A DNA stretch of 64,000 bases from the NCBI RefSeq assembly GCF_021272345.1, contig NZ_JAJSDQ010000001.1:682001-746000 (forward strand). The letters are read 5' to 3'. Below the pieces are notes generated by a model. It was not told where the DNA came from. It worked only from the letters and a program-made list of their open reading frames with translations, and ran no database searches. Position 1 is the stretch's first letter. The number at the start of each line of letters is the position of its first letter. Shown in pieces: positions 54,534 to 64,000 of this stretch. Made by a program: the position numbers and the translations under genes. Source of the DNA: Ornithinimicrobium sediminis. GTDB taxonomy: Bacteria > Actinomycetota > Actinomycetes > Actinomycetales > Dermatophilaceae.

Positions 54534-56462
54534 ATGCGGACGCCTATCCAGACCGGCCATGGATTGACTGGGCATGGGGCGCGTGCACCGGGGCTCTCGG
54601 TCAGCTGGCCGCGGCCGGGTCTACGGAGGGTGCACCGCCTGGTGGCGCCTGCCGTGATCGCGGCGCTGAGCGTTGCGGCGTGCTCCCCGACCTCGGACGA
54701 TGACCCCTCGGGAGAGGTCCCGATCACCTCGAGCCCGTCCTCGACGACGGCATCGGCGGTGCCGGACGCGACGGTTGCGCCCCCGCCCAGTCCCGACCAG
54801 GCCCAGCCCGACCAGTGGCCGCGCTTGGCCGAGGCCTCCCCGGCCAGTGTCCCCGGCCTGGGCCTGCACACCGTCACTGACTGGGAGGACCGGATCTACC
54901 TGTCGGCCCCGCAGCTGGAGGACCACCCGGTCTTCAACGAGAACCTGCGCCGGTGGGCCGACGAGCGCGTCGAGGAACACCGGCAGATGCTTGCCGACCG
55001 GGGCGAGGTGGCGGGGCGGCCCTCGCTGAGCGGGCGGCTGACGATCATCGGCGCGTCGGAGGAGGTGATCGGGTTTGGTCTCGAGACGTTGGTGAACGAC
55101 GGTCAGGAGGCTCACCGGTCCCGGGAGACAGCGTGGTTCGACCCCCGTGAGGAGAAGGTGCTGTCCTGGGCGGACCTCATCGCCGCCGAGCACCGGGAGG
55201 GACTGACCGAGGCGGTCCTGTCCCGGCTCGAGGAGCCGTTGACCGGCTTCGACCCGGACGCCGCCCAGGAGCTCCTGGAGCAGGGAGCGGCCCTGCTCGG
55301 TTTCACCGAGAGCGGCGAGCTGCTCGTGGGCTTCGAGGAGGGTGCCGTAGCCCCGTCATACCAGGGCGCACCTGCGGTGACCTTCCCCCAGGCACACGAC
55401 GACGGCTGGCTGACCGACCTCGGCCAGGCAGCACGAGAGGCCACGCTGGTGCCACTGGTCGGCCAGGTCCCCACCCTGGAACCAACGCCGAGCCCCACCT
55501 CCACCTCCGAGCCCGAGCCGACACCGACGCCCACGTCAGAGCCCCAGCCGACACCAGAGCCCACCTCCGAACCGAGTCCGACGCCAAGTCCGACGTCGGA
55601 GCCGGACCCGACGCCGGATCCTGTGCCGAGCCCGTCCTCGGGTGAGAGAGGCACCTGGGTGGTCTCGGCAGCGGCCGGCGCGAACATCCGCACCGGCCCG
55701 GGTACGGACTACCCGGTGGTCGGCGGGGCTGCCGAGGGCACGACGATCACCGGCACGATGAGCCGGGGTTGGGTCTACCTGGACGACGGGACCGGCTGGA
55801 TCAGCGGCGCGACTCTGACGGACCCGCAGTCCCCGACCTCCACTCCTGACCCGGAGCCGACTGCACCTCCGGGGCAGGGGGTGAACTGCGCGGTGGACGA
55901 CTGTGTCGCGCTCACCTTCGACGACGGCCCCGAACCGGGCCCGACCGAGCGGGTCCTGAACACCCTCGCGGCCTACAGCGTGCCGGCCACCTTCTTCGTC
56001 ATCGGAAGCAACGTCAACACCTACCCCGACCTGGCCGCCCGGATCACCGCCGAGGGACACCAGATCGGCAACCACACCATGACCCATCCCTCGTTGCCCG
56101 GTCTGGAGCAGGCCGCTATCCGGGATGAGCTGGCCGACGCGAACGCGGCGATCTCCGCAGCCACCGGCATCCAGCCGTGGGCGATGCGTCCGCCCTACGG
56201 CGCGACGAACGCCACGGTCCGCTCGATCGCCGCCGACCGTGGCCTGACCCAGGTGCTGTGGGACGTGGACACCCGCGACTGGGAGCACAAGAACCCGGCG
56301 ACGACCCTGGCCACGGTCCAATCACAGACCACCTCCGGCGCGATCATCCTGATGCACGACGTCCACCCCACCACCGCCGACGCGGTGCCCGCGGTCATCG
56401 AGTGGCTCCACGGTCAGGGCTACGTGCTCGTCACCATCGACCAGCTCTTCGCCACCCCCTAG
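54534..56462 (+). CDS. Polysaccharide deacetylase lipoprotein with SH3 domain
   Basis: A 642-residue modular protein. The N-terminus has a long basic leader and a LSVAAC lipobox (Cys50); a later start would shorten the leader. A DUF3298/RsiV-like domain is at about 95-300. A Pro/Thr/Glu/Ser-rich tandem spacer is at about 313-369. An SH3b domain (GANIRTGPGTDYPVVGGA) is at about 375-432, and a NodB deacetylase domain has TFDDGP at 461-466, NHTMTHPS with His514 and His518, RPPYG, WDVDTRDW and LMHDVH. It should de-N-acetylate cell-wall glycan outside the cell. Confidence 0.88.
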   Translation: MRTPIQTGHGLTGHGARAPGLSVSWPRPGLRRVHRLVAPAVIAALSVAACSPTSDDDPSGEVPITSSPSSTTASAVPDATVAPPPSPDQAQPDQWPRLAEASPASVPGLGLHTVTDWEDRIYLSAPQLEDHPVFNENLRRWADERVEEHRQMLADRGEVAGRPSLSGRLTIIGASEEVIGFGLETLVNDGQEAHRSRETAWFDPREEKVLSWADLIAAEHREGLTEAVLSRLEEPLTGFDPDAAQELLEQGAALLGFTESGELLVGFEEGAVAPSYQGAPAVTFPQAHDDGWLTDLGQAAREATLVPLVGQVPTLEPTPSPTSTSEPEPTPTPTSEPQPTPEPTSEPSPTPSPTSEPDPTPDPVPSPSSGERGTWVVSAAAGANIRTGPGTDYPVVGGAAEGTTITGTMSRGWVYLDDGTGWISGATLTDPQSPTSTPDPEPTAPPGQGVNCAVDDCVALTFDDGPEPGPTERVLNTLAAYSVPATFFVIGSNVNTYPDLAARITAEGHQIGNHTMTHPSLPGLEQAAIRDELADANAAISAATGIQPWAMRPPYGATNATVRSIAADRGLTQVLWDVDTRDWEHKNPATTLATVQSQTTSGAIILMHDVHPTTADAVPAVIEWLHGQGYVLVTIDQLFATP

Positions 56463-56714
56463 GGTCGATCCCTACTTCTCGGTGGCGTCGTTGGAGTAGT
56501 CCGCGAGTCCCTGGCCGATGTCGCACCTCTGCGCCGGTCAAGGGTGGCTTTCACCGGGCCGAGCGACTACGCTGAGAGTTTTCTCGGCACCTGCCCCGGA
56601 CCCCGGCACGCGGTCGATCCACCACACCGCCCAGGGGGTCCCCGTGAGGCACGTGACTACAGCAGGCTCGACGCGAGCGGCCCGGTCCGCCGACGATCCG
56701 ACGGACCCATCCGC

Positions 56715-57014
56715 ATGAGCGCTCAGCCCGCACCCGAGGCCACCCTGTGGGAGTGGCAGCGCCGAGGACTGTGCCGGCTCACCGGGCCGGAGGTCTTCTT
56801 CCACCCCGAGGCCGAACGAGGTCCTGCCCGCCGGTGGCGCGAGGCCCGAGCCCTCGCGATCTGCCGCCGGTGCCCCGTCCTGGAGGAGTGCCGCGAGCAC
56901 GCCTTGCGCGTCAACGAGCCATACGGCACCTGGGGCGGCATGACCGAGAAGGACCGCAAGACCATCCGTGCTGACAACGCGGACGCTCTTCTCCTCGGCA
57001 GGGACGCCGGGTAG
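56715..57014 (+). CDS. WhiB-family iron-sulfur regulator
   Basis: A 99-residue protein from ATG 56715. C20, then C50-x2-C53-x5-C59 bind an Fe-S cluster; GTWGGMTEKDR at about 71-81 is the WhiB turn with the G(V/I/T)WGG motif. A basic tail follows (DRKTIRADNADALLLGR). WhiB proteins sense redox changes or NO and bind sigma factor. It stands alone; mycobacterial whiB4 sits beside ponA2, but no WhiB gene is present there in this genome segment. Confidence 0.85.
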   Translation: MSAQPAPEATLWEWQRRGLCRLTGPEVFFHPEAERGPARRWREARALAICRRCPVLEECREHALRVNEPYGTWGGMTEKDRKTIRADNADALLLGRDAG

Positions 57015-57154
57015 CGGGGCTGCCCGAAGGCGGCGACCGCCACGTCCGTCGAGCCGCCGACAGCCGTGGTCGCGCCGAGCTCCTTGACGGGCTTCTCCGC
57101 CTCCTCGAGGTCGTCGACCATGACGCCGATGTGCATCTGCTGCGGCGTGCATTG
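57015..57154 (-). pseudogene. VOC (glyoxalase-fold) family fragment
   Basis: The minus-strand frame reads PQQMHIGVMVDDLEEAEKPV, then KELGATTAVGG, as in the C-terminal half of VOC proteins (PQQMHxDVMVDDL...LGA). The upstream half is not found in any frame, and the downstream part loses the DPxGHPF motif. It lies in the 341-base gap between whiB and the SDR, which otherwise holds nothing I recognise. Confidence 0.55.
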
Positions 57155-57355
57155 GTGCGGTCAGACAACCGGGCCGGCAGGTGGACGCGGGCAGGAGGGC
57201 GACGGTGGGCACGGCGAGCACATCGCGATGGACCCGTTCGAGCTCTGTCGCGCGGTCAGCGGGCGCGCACCGGCCGCCGGGCTGCTCGCGACCCAGGTGC
57301 CGTTCTGAGCCCACAGGGACGCGAGCGCACCCGCGTCACCTGACGTGCCGACGGC

Positions 57356-58108
57356 CTACGACTTGCCGGCGGTGAAGCCGCCGTCGACCATCAGCGTGGT
57401 GCCGGTGATGAAGCTGGCCTCGTCGCTGGCGAGGAACAGGAACGCGTTGGCCACCTCCTCGGCACGGCCGAGCCGCCCGATCGGGTGCATGCTGATGAGC
57501 CCCTGCAGCATCTCGTCGTCCAGCGCCGCGAGCAGCGGGGTGTCGATGTAGCCGGGGCCGATGGCGTTGACCCGCACCCCCTTGGGTGCCGCCTCGATGC
57601 CCAGGGCACGGGTCAGGTTGACCACCCCGCCCTTGGCTGCGCTGTAGGCAGCGGTCTGCGACTGGCCGACCATGCCGAGGATCGAGGCACAGTTGACGAT
57701 GCTGCCGCTGCCCTGGGCATACATGACGCGCAGCGCAGCCCGGGCCACCCTGAAGACACCGGTCAGGTTGACGTCGACGACCCGGAGGAAGTCCTCGTCG
57801 GACACCTGGTCGGACGGGCCGATCCCGCCGATGCCGGCGTTGGCGAAGACGGCGTCCACGCTGCCCAGCTCCTCGACCGTCGTGGTGAACAGGCGGTCCA
57901 CCTGAGCGGTGTCGGTGACGTCGCACGGCGTGAACAGACAGCGCCCCCCGTGCGTGCCGTCCAGCTCCGCGGCGCGCTCGGCCCCCGCGCTGTCCGGGAG
58001 GTCGGAGATGACGACGTGGGCGCCCTCCTCCAGGCAGCGCACGACGCTGGCCAGGCCGATGCCGCTGGCGCCTCCGGTGACGATGACGTTCTTGCCCTTC
58101 ACTCGCAT
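57356..58108 (-). CDS. Short-chain dehydrogenase/reductase
   Basis: A 250-residue SDR from ATG 58108 with GGAGAAG upstream. The NAD(P) motif TGGASGIG is at 11-18, NAG at 90-92, catalytic Ser142, Tyr155 and Lys159 (YSAAK). Asp36 after the second strand suggests NAD(H). C-terminal GTTLMVDGG is typical. The substrate could be a hydroxyacid, sugar alcohol or steroid. Confidence 0.9.
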   Translation of the reverse strand: MRVKGKNVIVTGGASGIGLASVVRCLEEGAHVVISDLPDSAGAERAAELDGTHGGRCLFTPCDVTDTAQVDRLFTTTVEELGSVDAVFANAGIGGIGPSDQVSDEDFLRVVDVNLTGVFRVARAALRVMYAQGSGSIVNCASILGMVGQSQTAAYSAAKGGVVNLTRALGIEAAPKGVRVNAIGPGYIDTPLLAALDDEMLQGLISMHPIGRLGRAEEVANAFLFLASDEASFITGTTLMVDGGFTAGKS

Positions 58109-58257
58109 AGGACTTCTCCTTCTCGGGCCCTGTCGGGCGGACAACATGCACAGCAGTGCACACCTCAGTCTAGTCAGGCTGGCCGGCGCCCATCCCGGAA
58201 TCCGGGCTGCTCGGGGAGGCGCTGGCCCTGGGTGGCCGAGAGGCAGACACTGACCGT

Positions 58258-59258
58258 ATGACGACACCCCAGCCCGCCGCCGTCGAGGACGCGGACTCCC
58301 TCCTGCCCGGGTCGATCGAGCAGTACCTCGCGGTCCGGGTGCCGGTCTGTGCACCGGATGCGCGAGCGGGGGACGTGCGCCTGGCCCTGCACGGCCACCA
58401 CTACGAGAGCGTGGCCGACGTGGCTGTCTGCGTCGGGACGCGGCTGGTCGGTCTCGTCCCGGCCGAACGGCTGCTCTCCGCCGCCGACGACTGCCCGGCC
58501 TCGGAGCTCATGGATGCCGACCCGCCGGTGGTCGCCCCTGGGCTGCCCCAGGAGGAGGCGGCGTGGAAGGCCGTGCACCAGGGCGAGTCGAGCCTGGCGG
58601 TCGTGGGCCAGGACGGCACGTTCCGGGGCCTGGTCCCGCCGGCGCGGCTGCTGGGGGTGCTGCTGGCGGAGCACGACGAGGACGTCTTCCGCCTGGCCGG
58701 GGTGATCTCCTCGCAGGCCACGGCCCGGCACGCGAGCGAGGCGCCGCTGGGTGAGCGGATCCGCCTGCGTGCCCCGTGGCTCGTCGTCGGCCTGCTGGGG
58801 TCTGGTCTCGCCGCGCTGCTCATGGACCGCTTCGAGACCCAGCTGGCGGCGGACGTGCGCCTGGCCTTCTTCATCCCGGGGGTGGTCTACATGGCCGACG
58901 CCATCGGCACCCAGACGGTGGCGCTGGCCATCCGCGGCCAGTCGGTGGGCATCACCATCCGCAGCATGTTCCGCCTCGAGCTGTTCACCGGGCTCGCCCT
59001 CGGCGTGCTGGTCGCGCTGGTCTCCCTGCCCGCGGTCTGGTGGGCGATGGGCTCCTTCGACCTCGCCCTGGCGGTGTCCATCGCCCTGATGGCCGCGTGT
59101 GCGGTGGCCACCGTGGTGGCGATGGCGCTGCCGTGGCTGATGACGCGCGCCGGGCGCGACCCCGCCTACGGCAGCGGCCCGCTGGCCACCGTGCTGCAGG
59201 ACCTGCTCTCCCTCCTCATCTACTTCGTGGTCGCGGCCCTGCTGCTCGGGGGCGCGTG

Positions 59259-59259
<1 letters not shown>
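58258..59259 (+). CDS. MgtE-like magnesium transporter
   Basis: A 333-residue protein from ATG 58258. CBS-like regulatory domain (about 20-140), then a membrane domain with five helices; GVVYMADAIGTQTVALAIRG matches the MgtE pore segment. The N-terminal MgtE superhelical domain is missing, so it is a short form. The stop overlaps the start of the ABC-F gene (TGATG). Confidence 0.82.
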
Positions 59260-60902
<1,643 letters not shown>

Positions 60903-60954
60903 GCGCCCTCTCACAGTTCCTACCGTTGACGTGCTGATTGCTACAGTACGGCGC

Positions 60955-61008
60955 ATGTTCGGGCCCACGTCGACGACTCAGCGCGCCGCGCGAGCCCGGA
61001 AGACCTGA
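60955..61008 (+). CDS. Possible 17-residue leader peptide before mrpA
   Basis: ATG 60955 to TGA 61008, MFGPTSTTQRAARARKT, ending 3 bases before the mrpA start. No ribosome site is clear. It could be a coupled leader or chance. Confidence 0.25.
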   Translation: MFGPTSTTQRAARARKT

Positions 61009-61011
61009 CGT

Positions 61012-63957
61012 ATGGCGCTGCTGTGGACGCTGCTCGTCGTCGCGGTCGCCGTGGCGGTGGCGCCCGCGTGCACGCGCTACCTGGGCCGGGACGCGGGCTA
61101 TCCGCTGGGCGTGATCTACCTCGTGGCCACCGCGGTGTTCCTGCCCGCCGCCGCTGCCGTCCTCCGTGGGGAGCCGGTCACCTACTCCGCCGCGTGGGTG
61201 CCCGACCTGGGGGTGAACTTCGCCCTGCAGGCCGACGGCATCGGGGTCGTCTTCACCATGATCGCCCTGGTCATCGGCGCGGTCGTCTTCTTCTACTCGG
61301 CGCGCTACCTGCACGACGGGCGTCACCTCAGCTTCTACCTGGTCATGGCGGCCTTCACGCTGTCCATGGTCGGCCTGGTGCTCGCGGACGACCTGATCCT
61401 GCTCTTCATGGCGTGGGAGCTGACGTCGCTCGCCTCGTTCCTGCTCATCGCCCGCTCCGGCTACGGCGGCGAGCTGGCCTCGCTGCGCACGATGATCATC
61501 ACCTTCGTCGGTGGCCTCACGATGCTGGCAGCCGCCGTGGCGATGATCGCCCGCACCGGCACGACCTCGGTCACCGAGGTCCTGGCCCACCCCGTCTGGG
61601 ACGAGGACCCCACCTTCACGACCGTCATGGCGGTGCTGGTGCTGCTGGCCGCGTTCACCAAGTCGGCGCAGTTCCCCTTCCACGTGTGGCTGCCCGACGC
61701 CATGGCCGCGGCCACGCCGGTGAGCGCCTACCTGCACGCCGCCGCCGTGGTGAAGGCCGGCATCTTCCTGCTCATGCGCTTCACGCCGGCCTTCCACGAG
61801 ACGCCGGTCTGGAACTACACGCTCATCTTCACCGGCCTGTTCACGTGCGCCATGGCCGGCTGGTTCGCGCTGCAGAAGACCGACCTCAAGAAGCTCATGG
61901 CCTACTCCACGGTCAGCCAGCTCGGCCTCATCGTGGCCACCATCGGCGTCGGCACCGGATACGCGCTCGCTGCGGCCACACTGCACGTCATCGCGCACGC
62001 GCTCTTCAAGTCGGGCCTGTTCATGATGGTCGGTGTCATCGACCACGCCGCCCACACGCGTGACATGCGGCGCCTGCCCGCCCTGCGCAAGCAGATGCCG
62101 TGGTCCTTCGCCACCGTCGTCATCGGCTGTGCCTCGATGGCGGGCATCCCACCCCTGCTCGGGTTCGTCTCCAAGGAGTCCGTCTTCACGGCGATGCGCG
62201 AGGCCCCCGGCCCGGAGTGGGTCGGCTGGGTCGCGCTCTTCGGCGCCGTGGGCGCCTCGGTGCTGACGTTCTCCTACTGCGCCAAGATCGTCTTCGGCGC
62301 GTTCGTCGACGGGGACCGCGACGACCTGGTGGTCCACGAGGCGCAGCCGTCACTGCTCCTGCCCGCGGCGCTGCCGATCCTCGTCGGTGTCCCCCTCGCT
62401 TTGGTCGCCGGGGTCTTCGACAACCCTGTGGGGTATGCCGTGCAGGCCGCCCTGCCGGACAGCGACCACGAGCCGCACTTCGTGCTCTGGCACGGGCTGG
62501 TGCTCGAGCTGTGGCTGTCGCTGGCGATCATCGCGATCGGCGTGGTCCTCATCATGAACCGCGCCAGGCTGCGGCCCTGGGCCGAGCACGACACCCTCAA
62601 CGTCGACGGCGCCTGGGTGATGACGCGGATGGTGCGGGCCTTCAGCACCCTGGGCCGGGTGCTGGTGCGCACGGTCCGGGCCGACCACCCGACCCGGCAC
62701 GTCGCCCCCCAGTTCGTCATGCTCAGCCTGGTCGCCCTGGCGGGCCTGCCCGCCGTGATGGCCACCGTCGGCCTGGCTCCGCTCACCCCCGACCTGGGCC
62801 GGCCGATCGACCTCATGATGCTGGTGGTCATCGTGGGCGGCGTGGTCGGCATGGTCACGGCCGACTCCCGGCTGGCCGCGACCGTCAGCCTCTCGGCCGT
62901 CGGCGTCGCCGTCACCGTGCAGATCTTCTCCCTCGGGGCACCCGACGTCGGCCTGACCCAGCTGCTGGTCGAGGCGCTCACCATCCTGATGATCATGCTC
63001 GTGCTGCAGAAGCTGCCGCTGCGCTTCGGGCGGGCCCCGCGCTACGGCCAGTCCGCCGCCGCGGGGCTCGCGATCGTCACCGGTGTGGCAGCCGGCCTGC
63101 TGACCTGGGGGCTCACCGGCCGGCGCGAGCGCACCCCGGTCGCGCAGTACTACCTCAACGAGGGCCCGGCCGAGACCGGTGGCGACAACATCGTCAACAC
63201 GATCCTGGTGGAGTTCCGCGCCCTGGACACCCTCGGCGAGCTCGCCGTGCTCGGCATGGCCGGCGTTGCCATCATCGCCGTGCTCTCCACCATCCGGGAC
63301 GCCGACGTCGACCCGCCCCCGGAGGACGACCGCAGCTACGTGCCCGCGCCCGAGGTGCCGCTGCGCGAGCCCGGCTCCACCGCATACCGCGCGATCACCG
63401 AGTCGTGGAGCAACGCCGTGCCGCTGCAGCTGCTCGTGCGCACCGTCACCCCGCTGCTGGCCCTCATCTCCGCGATCCTCTTCCTGCGCGGGCACAACGC
63501 CCCCGGCGGTGGCTTCATCGCCGCGCTCGTCGGCTCGGCCATCGTGGCCCTGGTCTACCTGTCCGCGGCCAAGGACCACGCCGTCGGGCCCCCGCGCCTG
63601 CCCGTCTACCTCATCGCCGGGGGCGTGCTCACGGCGATCGGGGCCGGGCTCTACGGCCTGGCGTTCCTGGGCTCCTTCCTGGAGCCGCAGAGCGGCTACA
63701 TCCTCGGCTACGGCGTGGGCACCGCGCTCATCTTCGACGTCGGGGTCTACCTCGCCGTGCTGGGGCTGGTCATCTGTGCGTTCAACCTGCTCGGCGCCGC
63801 ACAGGACAGCAAGGAGCACACCCGGGAGCGCGCGGACCAGCAGGTGGAGGGCGAGCTGCCCGGGCCGATGGACACCGTGCGCGGCGAGCGCCCGGGGCGC
63901 AGGACCACATTCCTGGCCTCCGACACCCCACCCCTCAGAGGAGGCGGACGCCGATGA
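61012..63957 (+). CDS. mrpA: Na+/H+ antiporter subunit A, fused A+B (MrpA/MnhA)
   Basis: A 981-residue membrane protein. The first 500 residues are a proton-pumping NADH-dehydrogenase-5-like unit: MAWELTSLASFLLIA, KSAQFPFHVWLPDAMAAATPVSAYLHAAAVVKAGIFLLMR and MAYSTVSQLGLI with proton-path Lys and His. The C-terminal part includes the MrpA extension and an MnhB domain (about 805-940: ISAILFLRGHNAPGGGFIAALVGSAIVALVYL). The fused arrangement is usual in actinobacteria. It exports Na+ or K+ in exchange for protons. It starts an operon with mrpC. Confidence 0.93.
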   Translation: MALLWTLLVVAVAVAVAPACTRYLGRDAGYPLGVIYLVATAVFLPAAAAVLRGEPVTYSAAWVPDLGVNFALQADGIGVVFTMIALVIGAVVFFYSARYLHDGRHLSFYLVMAAFTLSMVGLVLADDLILLFMAWELTSLASFLLIARSGYGGELASLRTMIITFVGGLTMLAAAVAMIARTGTTSVTEVLAHPVWDEDPTFTTVMAVLVLLAAFTKSAQFPFHVWLPDAMAAATPVSAYLHAAAVVKAGIFLLMRFTPAFHETPVWNYTLIFTGLFTCAMAGWFALQKTDLKKLMAYSTVSQLGLIVATIGVGTGYALAAATLHVIAHALFKSGLFMMVGVIDHAAHTRDMRRLPALRKQMPWSFATVVIGCASMAGIPPLLGFVSKESVFTAMREAPGPEWVGWVALFGAVGASVLTFSYCAKIVFGAFVDGDRDDLVVHEAQPSLLLPAALPILVGVPLALVAGVFDNPVGYAVQAALPDSDHEPHFVLWHGLVLELWLSLAIIAIGVVLIMNRARLRPWAEHDTLNVDGAWVMTRMVRAFSTLGRVLVRTVRADHPTRHVAPQFVMLSLVALAGLPAVMATVGLAPLTPDLGRPIDLMMLVVIVGGVVGMVTADSRLAATVSLSAVGVAVTVQIFSLGAPDVGLTQLLVEALTILMIMLVLQKLPLRFGRAPRYGQSAAAGLAIVTGVAAGLLTWGLTGRRERTPVAQYYLNEGPAETGGDNIVNTILVEFRALDTLGELAVLGMAGVAIIAVLSTIRDADVDPPPEDDRSYVPAPEVPLREPGSTAYRAITESWSNAVPLQLLVRTVTPLLALISAILFLRGHNAPGGGFIAALVGSAIVALVYLSAAKDHAVGPPRLPVYLIAGGVLTAIGAGLYGLAFLGSFLEPQSGYILGYGVGTALIFDVGVYLAVLGLVICAFNLLGAAQDSKEHTRERADQQVEGELPGPMDTVRGERPGRRTTFLASDTPPLRGGGRR

Positions 63958-64000
63958 CCTGGGTCATCCCGATCACCATCGGCGTGCTCGTCGCCGGCGC
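63954..64000 (+). CDS. mrpC: Antiporter subunit C, start only
   Basis: ATG 63954 overlaps the mrpA stop (ATGA). The 15 codons before the window ends read MTWVIPITIGVLVAG, the first helix expected for MnhC (MrpC). Position in the operon supports this. Confidence 0.75.
   Translation, partial: MTWVIPITIGVLVAG

Noticed and set aside
56723-57136. 137-codon minus-strand ORF opposite whiB
   Set aside because: Only its first about 35 codons look like protein (VOC); the rest is antisense to the well-supported WhiB gene.

Overview
The window is high-GC DNA with frequent GTG starts and many ATGA/GTGA start-stop overlaps. It encodes WhiB, DUF4244/TadE-type pilin genes, a holin-X family protein, a PonA2-type penicillin-binding protein and a fused MrpA. 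This points to an actinomycete. Gene order from about 11.3 to 29.4 kb follows the mycobacterial block tadABC - acs - NUDIX - nth - crp - MBL hydrolase - RidA - DUF4177 - ponA2 - metallophosphoesterase (recalled, not searched). A member of the Micrococcales related to Intrasporangiaceae/Ornithinimicrobiaceae is the most likely host, but the species cannot be named from the sequence alone.

Layout. At 0-13.7 kb a Tad-type pilus locus is split in two: the pilin-like DUF4244/TadE/TadE-like genes (0.99-1.94 kb) and the TadA/B/C motor and platform genes (11.3-13.7 kb). Between them lie about 9.4 kb of unrelated genes: a formate/nitrite-type channel, a frameshifted phosphoesterase, a hydrolase, a double PAP2 protein, a flavin oxidoreductase, a Crp-type regulator and a large lipoprotein. 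From 13.8 to 29.4 kb there is ordinary chromosomal backbone: CAAX protease, Fic-like protein, acetyl-CoA synthetase, NUDIX and endonuclease III, Crp, MBL hydrolase, RidA, amino-acid oxidase, PonA2-type PBP, YqeY and a phosphoesterase. It ends at a tRNA-Pro(CGG) gene.

From 29,584 to 44,307 an integrative mobilizable element sits in the 3' end of that tRNA gene. It is bounded by a 23-bp direct repeat of the tRNA end. It carries a tyrosine integrase at the right end, pairs of 11-bp tandem repeats near both ends (probable integrase arm sites) and a MobF relaxase-helicase, but no visible conjugation apparatus. Its cargo is a ParB-like protein, a Dam-type methylase and a zinc-ribbon protein; a lower-GC three-gene cassette (NUDIX, membrane-anchored degenerate dCTP-deaminase-like protein, deoxynucleoside kinase); several unknown small genes; and a decayed HTH/nucleotidyltransferase-like toxin-antitoxin pair. 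The nucleotide cassette and the ParB-like/Dam module are the best candidates for an undescribed, possibly defensive, system.

From 44.6 to 57 kb lies a second accessory stretch: an M64-type metallopeptidase, a 30-residue ORF, an OsmC protein and a large LuxR-type (LAL) regulator on one strand, then lipoproteins, a DUF3159 membrane protein, a modular polysaccharide-deacetylase lipoprotein, a WhiB protein and a VOC-family remnant. From 57.4 kb to the end backbone resumes with an SDR, an MgtE-like transporter, an ABC-F ATPase and the start of an Mrp Na+/H+ antiporter operon.
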